This document shows, one piece after another, positions 44,401-52,533 of a DNA stretch of 54,356 bases; the first letter of the stretch is position 1, and the number at the start of each line of letters is the position of its first letter. This DNA comes from Clostridia bacterium (lineage in GTDB: Bacteria > Bacillota > Clostridia > UBA1381), in assembly GCA_017483065.1 (NCBI GenBank), contig JAFULX010000109.1:1-54356 (forward strand). Direction: 5' to 3'. Below the pieces are notes generated by a model. It searched no databases. It was not told where the DNA came from and worked only from the letters and a program-made list of their open reading frames with translations. Position numbers and translations under genes: made by a program.

Positions 44401-44632
44401 TGTTGCCTTCTATCAGGGCGGTGTCAGAATGTACAACTTCAAGCTTGAAATTTCTGCCGACGGCACAAACTGGCAGACCGTATTTGACGGCAAGAGCAGC
44501 GGTGTCACCGATGAATTTACCAAATACGAATTTGCCAAAACCGACGTCCGCTACGTCAAGCTTACCTGTAACGGAAGTAATGTAAACGATTGGAATAATG
44601 TAGGTGAGGTTGCATTCGGTTATGTAGAATGA
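41423..44632 (+). CDS. secreted heparinase II/III-like lyase with F5/8-type C-terminal domain
   Basis: A 1069-aa exported protein starting at a TTG (41423), supported by AAGGAGGTG seven bases upstream and a signal peptide at 1-22 (PVSAQD). A DNRLRE-like domain lies at about 27-220; the alpha/alpha toroid at about 260-600 has NNWNPVTNGG (N419 region) and EGLAYWDY (Y473). The C-terminal sandwich carries ISHSDLDIGTF (H625). A discoidin/F5-8C (CBM32-like) domain is at about 945-1069 (LDNSFSTCWASQGEQTIEYDLG, VRYVKLTCNG). Same reaction class as the lyase at 26866 but with different accessory domains. Its stop TGA is the first triplet of a repeat-element remnant. Confidence 0.85.
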   Translation: MKKTALLLAMSVILAVLPVSAQDLEEYTIVAYKDTAVQTAQPDNNYGAWISAECGESERAYYSFEISEPRNDDPLLLDPPNSRLGFWYEADITNAVKAKYEAGITNLEMQVVSAFLDNASIGGRFYTREAEFNRPHMKIVYTADKKSIKSAKLYLFGGTSASRIEINAIVGSYDEMTVTYNTRPLVGERFGYGYRNAALSGRPEAEYEIQTVDGRTYETAMTTTMTAFSSQFPDEEKWWDIYDMKQIPTAQQVLEDFNKTSPDQTHPRILGGKDEWDRIRRWYAEGENEYVMKWAERVLAEAEVALTNEIPTDFVLNDTGSDMRYRGADIPSLGLAYQLTLDKKYADEAYNKMAIMANYRHWNAAGKDLNVGDCAKNVGTAYDLVYDALTPEQRNVIVSGIIRHVFDTRLGKPNNNTNNWNPVTNGGFGIAALAIMNEQPYKASEMIAQSVAAIPKALLEYYPDGSFPEGLAYWDYMTSNLFGFTSAMQEALGTSYGLEDFHGLAETGYFAIYMQGPTSAIRFKYGDDNRKNLGSETFFYLAKRYNVPLFAEYQLNYMDDNNAYITFGPYWCTDETFEQAKDGYKDLPRDRMFDGHTPVATMRSSWEDENALFAGIKGGYPQISHSDLDIGTFLVSALGVEWSKEYYPNISSRAGFPSMSRLTRYMFYAASPQGHNTLLFNPGLFYPEMDYGQEIDTMSKFDDFYTDENSAYAILDMSNAYRKYVSSARRGIALINNRREFLIQDEIEGAASNLTYWFMHTDKEIEVNGREAILTSGTKRLYCKILAPYDAEFAIMEAKALPKTPTIADYDEDTFEGRHKLSIKTEIEGNGKIAVWMVPLTEYDEIPTEEPVLTDLDNWPMPEGEVTRLGGVTVNGEPLEGFSPEKLVYDIITEDKTFEIEPVGEGVTLKKIVNPSSVTIECTENGKKKSRYVFNQILANDLTKIKITASAVPQIANSPENTLDNSFSTCWASQGEQTIEYDLGELAAMNSVSVAFYQGGVRMYNFKLEISADGTNWQTVFDGKSSGVTDEFTKYEFAKTDVRYVKLTCNGSNVNDWNNVGEVAFGYVE

Positions 44633-44660
44633 CGCAGGAGATAAGCGTCGTATATAACAG
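44630..44660 (+). repeat. remnant of the palindromic element at the lyase stop codon
   Basis: TGACGCAGGAGATAAGCGTCG matches the first 21 or so bases of copy 1 (TGACGCAAAAAATAAGCGTCG) apart from three positions, then similarity fades. No right arm exists. The TGA that ends the lyase gene belongs to it. A TTGGAG site and the next start follow. Confidence 0.6.
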
Positions 44661-44673
44661 ATTGGAGTAAAAA

Positions 44674-46560
44674 ATGGATTATATCACAGCACAAATCAGA
44701 GAGCGTGCAGATGAAATAAGAAAAATGGTTACAGACGGGAGCTTCACAGTCGGAGTTCCCGTCTCCGACCGTGATTTTTGGGACAAAACGTCCGGCGGTG
44801 TGGAAAAATCGGACATAATCGCCCGTGCGGAGCAGTATATTGCCGAGCCGTTCCCTGAAATCACCGAGGAAATTTACTTTGAGCATAAGCACAAGACGAA
44901 AAATCCGCAGTCGGACAAAATTCTCTTTACCTCAATGCGTCGTCTTGAACAGACGGTGCTTGCGGAGTGCGTTGAGAACAAGGGCAGATTTCTGGACTAT
45001 ATCACAGACGGCATAGAGTCAATACTCCGCCGTAAAAGCTGGGTTCGTGCAGGTCATGACAGTGCATTTGACTACTGTGACTACAACGGTCAGCACGGTC
45101 TGGTTGACTTGTATTCCTCCTCTATGGCTTGGCGGCTTGCCGTGTGCGATGCGTGCCTTGGTGATAAGCTTTCCGCCGACCTGCGTGCAAGGCTTGCGGC
45201 AAAGGTTCGTGAAAAGGTCATTGACGTCTATTTCAAAAGATTGACCGAAGACCCGAAAACGACACGTTTCAATAATGTTGTGCCGCTTTATTGGCTCGAC
45301 GCATTTGATAACTGGCTGTGCGTATGCCTTGGCGGTGTTACCTGTGCAGGACTTTACTACTGCAATGATGATGAGCGTGCATTGCTGATTGCCTTGTATG
45401 AAAAGTATATCAGAAACTATCTCCACTCACTGCCCGAGGGCGACTGTGTGGAGGGATTGAGCTACTGGGGCTACGGCTTCGGCAAATTCATTTGTGCCGC
45501 CGATACAATCTACCGTGCAACAAACGGCGGAGTTGACCTCTATGCGGATAAGGATTTTCTGCTTGCGGCACAGTTCGGCAACAGAATAAGTATTGCCGAC
45601 GGTGTTTATCCCACCGTATCCGATTGCGATATCAAGACCGAGCCGCTTGGCTTTTGTATGAAATATCTCAGCCTCCGTGCAGGTCTTGACTATGATTACG
45701 AGTACGAGGACGCAGGTCAGGACATTTATATTCCGCTTATGATGAGTAACTGGGACGAAAGACTTACAAACACAATTCCCCTTACAAACAAAGAGGATAA
45801 GCTCAGAACGTGGTTTGACAAGCGTGGAATATTGATTTCGAGAAATGAAACTAAGGATTTCGGTGTGTACATTCAGGCGGGAAATAACCATATTCCGCAC
45901 GGTCATCAGGATATCGGCTCATTCATAATCGGTGCAAACGGCGAAACCTTTGTGCAGGACCCCGGACTTTCCAAGTACGGCGGTATTACCTTTTCGAGAG
46001 AACGCTTTACTCTCGGGGTGCTGTCCTCCTACGGTCACAGCGTGCCAAAGGTTTGCGGCGAGCATCAGGGACCGAAATATTTTGAGGCGGTCAATACCAA
46101 TGCCGACGGCAAACGCAGTGACGGTGCATATGATGAGGTGCGTTTTGTCGGCGAGGTGCTTGAAAAGAGCTTTACCGACGACGCTGACAGCATAGTGCTT
46201 GACCTGACAAAAGCTTATGATGTGCCTTGTCTTGAAAGCCTTATCAGAAAAATGGTATTCGACCGTAAAAGGTGCGAGATTACCGTTACCGATACCTTCA
46301 GCTATACAGAGGAAAACAGCTTTGAAACGGCGATAATTACGCTGAAAAGCTTTGATATTGACGGCGGTAGGATTGTACTGAACGGTGACAATACACGTCT
46401 TGCAGTTACCTTTGAGGGTGCGGACGGTGTACTGAATATCGACTCGGTCAGTGACGGCTATACCGACGATAAGAGCGTGCCGATTTATCCTATGCGAATT
46501 GCGAAAAGGGTAAGAGCAAAGTCGGGAAGTATAACGATGAAATTTAAAATAGAAAAATAA
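44674..46560 (+). CDS. cytosolic heparinase II/III-like lyase
   Basis: A 628-aa protein without signal peptide or accessory domains. The toroid spans about 30-370, with FNNVVPLYW (N200 region) and EGLSYWGYG (Y264). The C-terminal sandwich spans about 380-628 with IPHGHQDIGSF (H409, H411), the closest of the three to the H-x-H-x-D-x-G-S-F motif of studied family members. It probably acts as an exo- or oligo-lyase on imported oligosaccharides ahead of or alongside the GH105 enzyme. TTGGAG lies before the ATG. It is the last gene of the locus, closed by a very strong terminator. Confidence 0.85.
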   Translation: MDYITAQIRERADEIRKMVTDGSFTVGVPVSDRDFWDKTSGGVEKSDIIARAEQYIAEPFPEITEEIYFEHKHKTKNPQSDKILFTSMRRLEQTVLAECVENKGRFLDYITDGIESILRRKSWVRAGHDSAFDYCDYNGQHGLVDLYSSSMAWRLAVCDACLGDKLSADLRARLAAKVREKVIDVYFKRLTEDPKTTRFNNVVPLYWLDAFDNWLCVCLGGVTCAGLYYCNDDERALLIALYEKYIRNYLHSLPEGDCVEGLSYWGYGFGKFICAADTIYRATNGGVDLYADKDFLLAAQFGNRISIADGVYPTVSDCDIKTEPLGFCMKYLSLRAGLDYDYEYEDAGQDIYIPLMMSNWDERLTNTIPLTNKEDKLRTWFDKRGILISRNETKDFGVYIQAGNNHIPHGHQDIGSFIIGANGETFVQDPGLSKYGGITFSRERFTLGVLSSYGHSVPKVCGEHQGPKYFEAVNTNADGKRSDGAYDEVRFVGEVLEKSFTDDADSIVLDLTKAYDVPCLESLIRKMVFDRKRCEITVTDTFSYTEENSFETAIITLKSFDIDGGRIVLNGDNTRLAVTFEGADGVLNIDSVSDGYTDDKSVPIYPMRIAKRVRAKSGSITMKFKIEK

Positions 46561-46569
46561 TAAAAATAG

Positions 46570-46618
46570 AGGGTATCCCAATGCGGGGGAAAACGCATTG
46601 GGATACCCTGTTGTTTTT
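46570..46618 (+). terminator. strong Rho-independent terminator ending the carbohydrate locus
   Basis: A perfect 16-bp stem (AGGGTATCCCAATGCG at 46570-46585 with its complement at 46594-46609), an 8-base GGGGAAAA loop, and GTTGTTTTT behind it. The adjacent minus-strand gene ends at 46626, so it may serve both directions. Confidence 0.92.
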
Positions 46619-46625
46619 AAGGTTT

Positions 46626-47822
46626 TTATGCAGTAATATACACTCTTGTATGAAGCGGCATATTATCTGCCAGCCACCTGATATTTTCGGGAGCAATACG
46701 CACACATCCGTGCGAAATCTTCATACCCAGACGTCCGTCATACGGTGTGCCGTTATAACGCACAAGAGTGCTGTGCATTGCGTAACCCTTGGGTGCAAAC
46801 CGCATTATCGGTGCACAGTAGTAGTCGGCATATTTCCATATATCCTGATATGCAAAATACTCGAACACACCCTCAATCGTCGGTGTGGTCGGCTTACCGA
46901 TTGAGCAGGAGAAGCAGGTCACGAAATCCCACACACCCTGACTGCCCTTGAACACATTAACGCTGAAGTCCTTCTTTGAAATCCAGATAAGATAATTCGT
47001 TCTGCTGTCAATGCCCGATGCGTTCATCTGTGCCTCGACAAGCCTTGCGTACTCGCTGTCGGGAGCGGAGTCAATAGTCACATATTCGGGCGTAAGTCCC
47101 AAATCAAAGCTGTTTCCGATTACCGTCGCACCCTGCTCGTCCAAAGATGCATATGTACCTATTTCAATTGGAGAATGAATGAGATACTCTTTATCGTAGT
47201 AGCTTACTCCGTCAGCACCCTCCACCGGAATAAGATAGAATTTCTCGCCCGTGTAATACTGCGGTACGGTAAAGCTAAGCTCTGCTACGTCCGTGCTGTT
47301 ATCGAATGCTATGCTCTTTACCTGCATCAGCGTTCCGTTTCTGTCGCAAAGATAAAATTTTGCGTTGCTTGCGGTCACAATGCCCTTTTTCTGCAAGTGG
47401 AAACGGAAGGTCAGCTTGTCGGTACGGACGCCCGTCGGCGGTACGCAAACAGGTGTTAACGCCATACGAAAGCTCATAGCGTCTGCGGTATTGAGCGGTA
47501 TTTTGTCGCCGACAGCGTATTTTACACCAATATAATCAAGCTCCTCAACACCCGAAAGTGCCGAAAATGAATAAATTCCGCCGCTTATATAGTCGGCAAT
47601 ATCAAATTTCAACGAAAGCTCTGTTGTATCACGTCCGATAACAGCCTTTGCGGTAGATACAACCTCGCCCGACGGTGCATAGAGTGCAAAATCCGCCTCG
47701 CCGTCAATGACGATTGCACCTGTGTCGATAACCGACATCTCCGCCGTCAGCTCCTCGGCATACGCAAAAGCAGTAACGAAAAGTGTCAGAGCAAGAACAA
47801 GCAGTCCAAAAATCTTTTTCAT
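46626..47822 (-). CDS. exported L,D-transpeptidase (YkuD domain)
   Basis: A 398-aa exported protein; signal peptide about 1-23 (AFAYAEE). Residues 25-250 contain Ig-like strands, and the C-terminal 130 residues are a YkuD domain with the catalytic motif ISHGCVRIAPENIRWL (Cys nucleophile, His upstream in YAMHSTLV). It forms 3-3 peptidoglycan cross-links or ties proteins to the wall. Start 47822 is chosen for GGAGGG upstream and the signal peptide; the longer ORF runs through the promoter. It is convergent with the carbohydrate locus and likely a housekeeping wall gene. Confidence 0.93.
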   Translation of the reverse strand: MKKIFGLLVLALTLFVTAFAYAEELTAEMSVIDTGAIVIDGEADFALYAPSGEVVSTAKAVIGRDTTELSLKFDIADYISGGIYSFSALSGVEELDYIGVKYAVGDKIPLNTADAMSFRMALTPVCVPPTGVRTDKLTFRFHLQKKGIVTASNAKFYLCDRNGTLMQVKSIAFDNSTDVAELSFTVPQYYTGEKFYLIPVEGADGVSYYDKEYLIHSPIEIGTYASLDEQGATVIGNSFDLGLTPEYVTIDSAPDSEYARLVEAQMNASGIDSRTNYLIWISKKDFSVNVFKGSQGVWDFVTCFSCSIGKPTTPTIEGVFEYFAYQDIWKYADYYCAPIMRFAPKGYAMHSTLVRYNGTPYDGRLGMKISHGCVRIAPENIRWLADNMPLHTRVYITA

Positions 47823-47856
47823 TATGTAAATATACCCTCCAAAACAAATAATAATT

Positions 47857-47885
47857 ATTGTATCATAATTAAGGCACTTGTGCAA
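47857..47885 (-). promoter_or_regulatory. promoter of the L,D-transpeptidase gene
   Basis: On the minus strand TTGCAC (47880-47885) and TACAAT (47857-47862), spaced by 17 bases, 35 bases before the ATG at 47822. Confidence 0.65.
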
Positions 47886-47930
47886 CGGTTTTTTCAAATT
47901 TTTTAATACCGCACATATCTTGCGAAAATA

Positions 47931-47959
47931 TTGACAAAAAGCCTGTTTTGTTGTATTAT
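47931..47959 (+). promoter_or_regulatory. promoter of the dCMP-deaminase-like gene
   Basis: TTGACA (47931-47936) and TATTAT (47954-47959) with a 17-base spacer. It lies divergent to the transpeptidase promoter in a 207-base intergenic region that holds nothing else I can name. Confidence 0.75.
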
Positions 47960-48029
47960 AATAGGAGTGGAATTTTATCAAACATCAAAGGTTTTATACA
48001 TATAAATGCAAACAAAGGAGATGTTACAT

Positions 48030-48518
48030 ATGCAAAGACGTGATAAGAGAAATTATTATCTCGATATTGCACAGACGGTTGCAGAACGTGGGACGTGCCT
48101 CCGCCGTAATTACGGTGCGATTATCGTAAATAATGACGAAATCGTATCGACAGGCTATGTAGGCGCACCACGAGGCAGGAAAAACTGCTCCGACCTCGGC
48201 ACTTGCATCAGACAGGAGCTTAATATCCCCAGAGGCGAGAGATATGAAACCTGCCGAAGTGTACACGCAGAGGCGAATGCGATTATTTCTGCACCGAGAA
48301 GGGATATGCTCGGCGCAACGCTCTACCTTGTCGGACTTGAGGTTGCCGACGGCTCAATCGTGAAAAACAGCTGTTGCTGCGGAATGTGCAAAAGAATGGT
48401 TATCAACGCAGGTATTATCGAGGTTGTAATCCGTGATACCGAGGACGAGTACCGTGTAATCAACGTGGAGGAATGGATTGAAAACGATGACAGCCTCGGC
48501 ACGGTTTTCGGCTACTGA
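48030..48518 (+). CDS. dCMP/cytidine deaminase-family protein (ComEB-like)
   Basis: A 162-aa zinc-dependent deaminase fold. The zinc and catalytic Glu motif is HAEANAI near residue 80; the second motif is CCCGMCKRMVINAG, in which the usual P-C-x-x-C reads C-C-G-M-C, so the Pro is replaced. GTCLRRNYGAIIVNNDEIVSTGY is typical of the dCMP deaminase group. It would make dUMP for thymidylate synthesis. Start 48030 is chosen because AAAGGAG ends eight bases before it; the ATG at 48006 lies before that site. Confidence 0.85.
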   Translation: MQRRDKRNYYLDIAQTVAERGTCLRRNYGAIIVNNDEIVSTGYVGAPRGRKNCSDLGTCIRQELNIPRGERYETCRSVHAEANAIISAPRRDMLGATLYLVGLEVADGSIVKNSCCCGMCKRMVINAGIIEVVIRDTEDEYRVINVEEWIENDDSLGTVFGY

Positions 48519-48530
48519 TGAAAATTTTAG

Positions 48531-48559
48531 TTGACAAAAGAGGATAAAACGAGTATAAT
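48531..48559 (+). promoter_or_regulatory. promoter of greA
   Basis: TTGACA (48531-48536) and TATAAT (48554-48559) with 17 bases between: a full-consensus promoter just after the deaminase gene. Confidence 0.85.
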
Positions 48560-48591
48560 AGATTAGATGAATTACAGAGAGGATAGTCGTG

Positions 48592-49077
48592 ATGGACAAG
48601 AATAAGGAAATAGTTCTTACCAAAGAGGGAATGGCTAAGCTTCGTGAGGAGCTTGAGTACCTCAAGACCGAAAAGCGTAAGGAGGTCTCGGAGAAAATCA
48701 AGGAGGCACGCTCCTTTGGCGACCTTTCCGAGAATGCGGAGTACGATGAGGCTAAAAACGAACAGGCCGAGGTTGAATCACGTATAAACACCATTGTAAA
48801 TATGCTCAAATATGCACGTGTAATTGACGATTCGGAAATCGTGAGCGATACCGTTGGCTTGGGTGTTACCGTAGTAATCCGTGAGGTGGGCGAAACAGAC
48901 GACGAAACATACACAATAGTTACCACCACAGAAACCGACCCCGTACACAACAAGATTTCACAGGATTCACCTGTCGGCAGCGCTCTTATAGGACACAAGG
49001 TTGGCGATACCATAACGGTTGAGTCGCCTGTCGGCAAGATTGATTTCGAGGTCATTTCAATTTCAAAAAACGCTTAA
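48592..49077 (+). CDS. greA: transcription elongation factor GreA
   Basis: A 161-aa protein. The N-terminal coiled coil (about 1-75) carries LTKEGMAKLREELEYLK and the tip acidic residues in GDLSENAEYDEAK that act in the RNA polymerase secondary channel to rescue stalled complexes. The C-terminal domain has SPVGSALIGHKVGDTI. ATG 48592 is preferred to the adjoining GTG for its spacing to GAGAGGAT. It has its own promoter and terminator. Confidence 0.97.
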   Translation: MDKNKEIVLTKEGMAKLREELEYLKTEKRKEVSEKIKEARSFGDLSENAEYDEAKNEQAEVESRINTIVNMLKYARVIDDSEIVSDTVGLGVTVVIREVGETDDETYTIVTTTETDPVHNKISQDSPVGSALIGHKVGDTITVESPVGKIDFEVISISKNA

Positions 49078-49089
49078 TTTAACGAAAAA

Positions 49090-49125
49090 CTGCCGCAGGC
49101 TGAACGCATTTGCGGCAGATTTTTT
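49090..49125 (+). terminator. Rho-independent terminator after greA
   Basis: CTGCCGCA (49090-49097) pairs with TGCGGCAG (49111-49118) around a 13-base loop and is followed by six T. Confidence 0.88.
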
Positions 49126-49168
49126 GTTTTTATTCCAAAAAACTAATGCAAAGTACGAGAAAATGTTG

Positions 49169-49174
49169 TATAAT
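49169..49174 (+). promoter_or_regulatory. -10 box upstream of ung
   Basis: TATAAT with a poor -35 (ATGCAA at 49146-49151, 17 bases upstream). ATG at 49219 follows GGGAGGAAACGG. Confidence 0.45.
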
Positions 49175-49218
49175 GGAAAAAACGGTACGTTTGTACGAGG
49201 GAGGAAACGGATATAATT

Positions 49219-49896
49219 ATGTTTGGGAACGATTGGGACGCACTCTTGTGCGGTGAATTTGAAAAGGATTATTATAAAAATCTTGAGGAATTTCTGAAAA
49301 CAGAGTATGCCGAGCATACCGTTTACCCTGAAAGAGCCGATATATTCAATGCACTTAAATTAACGCCGTATGCCGAGGTTAAGGTCGTAATCTTCGGTCA
49401 GGACCCGTACCACGGCGAGGGACAGGCGCACGGTCTTGCATTTTCGGTCAAGCCCGAGGTGGATATTCCGCCGTCACTTCTTAATATGTACAAGGAGCTT
49501 AATTCCGAGCTTGGCTGTTATATCCCCGACAACGGCTGTCTTACCAAATGGGCAAGGCAGGGAGTGCTTTTGCTGAACAATGCCCTCACCGTCCGCAAGG
49601 ATACGCCGAACTCACATCAGGGCAAGGGCTGGGAGGAGTTCACCGACCGTATCGCAGAGCTTCTCAACGCACGCAAAGAGCCTGTAATATTCCTGCTCTG
49701 GGGTGCTGCCGCACGAAAGAAAACCGAGATAATAACCGCACCGCAGCATTTTATACTCGAAGCACCGCACCCGAGTCCGCTGTCGGCGTCGAGAGGCTTT
49801 TTCGGCTGCGGTCATTTTGCCGAGGCAAACTCCATTTTAAAGGCGACCAACCGCACCGAAATCGACTGGCAGATAGAAAACCGAAAGGATAATTAG
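49219..49896 (+). CDS. ung: uracil-DNA glycosylase, family 1
   Basis: A 225-aa base-excision repair enzyme that removes uracil from DNA. Catalytic motif [18 protein letters not shown] (Asp near residue 62) and the minor-groove loop [17 protein letters not shown] are complete. [18 protein letters not shown] and FLLWGAAA also match. It is followed after three bases by polA, so the two repair genes are cotranscribed. Confidence 0.98.
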   Translation: MFGNDWDALLCGEFEKDYYKNLEEFLKTEYAEHTVYPERADIFNALKLTPYAEVKVVIFGQDPYHGEGQAHGLAFSVKPEVDIPPSLLNMYKELNSELGCYIPDNGCLTKWARQGVLLLNNALTVRKDTPNSHQGKGWEEFTDRIAELLNARKEPVIFLLWGAAARKKTEIITAPQHFILEAPHPSPLSASRGFFGCGHFAEANSILKATNRTEIDWQIENRKDN

Positions 49897-49899
49897 CAT

Positions 49900-52533
49900 A
49901 TGAAAAAACTGCTCATAATAGATTCAAACAGCCTTATAAACAGAGCCTACTACGGAGTGCGGTTTCTGTCCGCACCCGATGGTACGCCGACAAATGCCGT
50001 TTACGGCTTCCTTATGATGCTTTTAAAGCTTTTGTCCGACCATAAACCCGACTATATTATGGCGGCGTTTGACCTCAAGGCACCCACCTTCCGCCACAAA
50101 ATGTTTGACGGCTACAAGGCACAGCGTAAGCCTATGCCCGACGAGCTTGCCGTACAAATGCCGATTGCAAGGAAGATTATTGACGAAATGGGTATTCTCC
50201 GCCTTGAAAAGGAGGGCTTTGAGGCGGACGATATAATCGGTACGGTATCAAGGCTTTGCGGTGAAAAGGGTATTAAATGCCTGATTGCAACGGGCGATAA
50301 GGACGATTTGCAGCTCGCTGACGAATTTACGAGCATACTTTTAACCACCACCAAAAGCGGTAATACCGAAACGGAGGAATACACTCCCGAGGCGGTTTTT
50401 GCACGCTACGGCGTGACGCCGTCCGAGTTTATTGACGTAAAGGCTCTTATGGGCGATGCGTCGGATAATATTCCGGGTGTTGCGGGTATCGGCGAGAAAA
50501 CTGCGACAGCACTTATCGCAAAGCATAAGAGTATCGAGAATATATATGAGGATTTTGACAGCCACGGCTTCAAGGGTGCACAGCTTACCAAGCTCAAAGA
50601 GGGAAAAGAGTCGGCATTTTTATCGAAAAAGCTTGCTACCATTGATAAAAATGTGCCGATGGAGATTGATTTTGACACGGCGTCGGGCGGTATCACTCCG
50701 TCTGCCGAGTTGCTTTCAACGCTGTCCTCGCTCGGACTTAACAGCATTATAAAAAGAATGGACTTCTCCGAGGTGTCCGCTCCCGAGGTAAGTGCGGAAA
50801 ATCCCATAGCGGATTGCAAGCGGACAACGGTAACAGGCAAAGCGGAGCTTGATGAATTAAAGAATAAAATCCGCACCGAGGGCGAGGCGGCGTTTATGTT
50901 TGCTCTTGCTGACGGCAAGGTGAAAAGGCTCGGAATAGCTGTCGGCGGCGAGGGATATATGGTGCAAAATGCCGAGCTGATTTCAGATATGGGCGATATA
51001 CTGTCGGACAGTAATATCAAAAAGCTATGCTTTGACGCAAAGGCGGCGATTGTCGCACTTTCGCCCGAAATACGTCTTTCGGGGCTTGCTTATGATGTTG
51101 CAATTGCGGCATATCTTATAAACCCGTCACGCTCGGAGTACAGCGTTGACGCACTTTCTGTGGAATTTTTCGGTATGAGTCCGATTGACAGGGGCGAAAA
51201 GCAGATTTCCATATTCGATGACGAGGACTCTGCGGACGATAATATAATTTCCGAGGCACTAATGCTCGCACATCTTCGGGATAAAACACTCGGAAAGCTT
51301 ACCGAGGCAGGACAGGAAAAGCTGTATTTTGACATAGAGCTGCCGCTTGTAACCGTGCTTGCCGATATGCAGATTGAGGGTATGTATGTGGACAAGGAGC
51401 GGCTTGGTGCGTTCGGAGCAATGCTGGGTGCGAGGATTGACGAGCTGACCGCTGAGATTTATTCGCTTGCAGGCGGAGAATTTAATATAAATTCTCCCAA
51501 GCAGCTCGGCGAAATACTCTTTGAAAAGCTTGACCTTTCGCCTAAGAAAAAGACCAAGAGCGGCTATTCGACGGGAGCGGACGTGCTTGAAAATTTGCGT
51601 GACAAGCACCCGATAATCGAGCTTGTGCTGGAATACCGCCACGCCGCAAAGCTGAAATCCACCTACTGCGACGGACTTGCGGCGGTTATAAACCCCGATA
51701 CGGGCAGAATACATTCGGTATTCAATCAAACGGTGACCGTTACGGGCAGAATAAGCTCAACCGAGCCGAATATGCAGAATATTCCCACCCGAACCGAGCT
51801 TGGCAGAGAAATCAGAAAGATGTTCACCGCCGCCGACGGCAAAATTTTAGTTGACGCCGACTATTCGCAGATTGAGCTGCGTGTGCTTGCGGCAATTGCG
51901 GACGATGCGGCAATGAAGAAGGCGTTTGCGAGCGGTGCGGATATCCATACTGAAACGGCGGCACAAGTGCTGAAAATTCCTGCCGAGGCGGTTACAAAGG
52001 AGCAGAGGTCGGGTGCAAAGGCGGTGAATTTCGGTATCGTTTACGGTATCGGTGAGTTTTCGCTTGCCAAGGATTTGAAGATTTCGGTCAAGGAGGCAAG
52101 GGAATATATTGCAGGCTATCTTGCACATTACAGCGGTGTGCGTGATTATATGGAGCGGATTAAAGCCGAGGCGAAGGAGAACGGCTTTGTCAGAACGCTG
52201 ATGAACAGGGTACGGTATATCCCCGAGCTGAAATCAAGCAATTTCAATACGAGAATGTTCGGTGAGCGTGTTGCACTCAATACACCCATTCAGGGTACAG
52301 CCGCCGATATAATCAAGCTTGCAATGGTCAGAGTTCACAGACGGCTTTGCGAGGAAAAATTAAAATCAAAGCTGATATTGCAGGTACACGACGAGCTTAT
52401 TGTCGAGGCAGTTCCCGAGGAGGAAGAAAGGGTGCGTGCCATTTTGCGTGAGGAAATGGAAAATGCCGCCGATATAGGCGTGAAGCTTGCTGTGGATATG
52501 GAGTCGGGGAGGTCGTGGTATGACTGCAAATAA
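49900..52533 (+). CDS. polA: DNA polymerase I
   Basis: An 877-aa polymerase. The 5'-3' exonuclease/flap domain is about 1-290 (LLIIDSNSLINRAYYG, EADDIIGT, KALMGDASDNIPGVAGIGEKTA). The vestigial 3'-5' exonuclease domain is about 310-480; where D-x-E should stand the sequence reads FMFALADG (332-338), so proofreading is probably absent, as in most Firmicutes PolA. The polymerase domain has motif A DADYSQIELR (652-661), motif B KEQRSGAKAVNFGIVYG and motif C VHDE (829-832). Its 3' end overlaps coaE by 14 bases. Confidence 0.98.
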   Translation: MKKLLIIDSNSLINRAYYGVRFLSAPDGTPTNAVYGFLMMLLKLLSDHKPDYIMAAFDLKAPTFRHKMFDGYKAQRKPMPDELAVQMPIARKIIDEMGILRLEKEGFEADDIIGTVSRLCGEKGIKCLIATGDKDDLQLADEFTSILLTTTKSGNTETEEYTPEAVFARYGVTPSEFIDVKALMGDASDNIPGVAGIGEKTATALIAKHKSIENIYEDFDSHGFKGAQLTKLKEGKESAFLSKKLATIDKNVPMEIDFDTASGGITPSAELLSTLSSLGLNSIIKRMDFSEVSAPEVSAENPIADCKRTTVTGKAELDELKNKIRTEGEAAFMFALADGKVKRLGIAVGGEGYMVQNAELISDMGDILSDSNIKKLCFDAKAAIVALSPEIRLSGLAYDVAIAAYLINPSRSEYSVDALSVEFFGMSPIDRGEKQISIFDDEDSADDNIISEALMLAHLRDKTLGKLTEAGQEKLYFDIELPLVTVLADMQIEGMYVDKERLGAFGAMLGARIDELTAEIYSLAGGEFNINSPKQLGEILFEKLDLSPKKKTKSGYSTGADVLENLRDKHPIIELVLEYRHAAKLKSTYCDGLAAVINPDTGRIHSVFNQTVTVTGRISSTEPNMQNIPTRTELGREIRKMFTAADGKILVDADYSQIELRVLAAIADDAAMKKAFASGADIHTETAAQVLKIPAEAVTKEQRSGAKAVNFGIVYGIGEFSLAKDLKISVKEAREYIAGYLAHYSGVRDYMERIKAEAKENGFVRTLMNRVRYIPELKSSNFNTRMFGERVALNTPIQGTAADIIKLAMVRVHRRLCEEKLKSKLILQVHDELIVEAVPEEEERVRAILREEMENAADIGVKLAVDMESGRSWYDCK

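Noticed and set aside
23473-46560. Calling the locus a heparin/heparan sulfate system
   Set aside because: The heparinase II/III fold also covers alginate, gellan, hyaluronate and other lyases, and there is no sulfatase, GH88 chondroitin pattern or PL8/PL12-specific feature I can be sure of.
49183-49200. GGTACGTTTGTACG near ung as another apex of the palindromic element
   Set aside because: Only the GTAC-GTAC cap is shared; flanking helices and loop blocks are missing.
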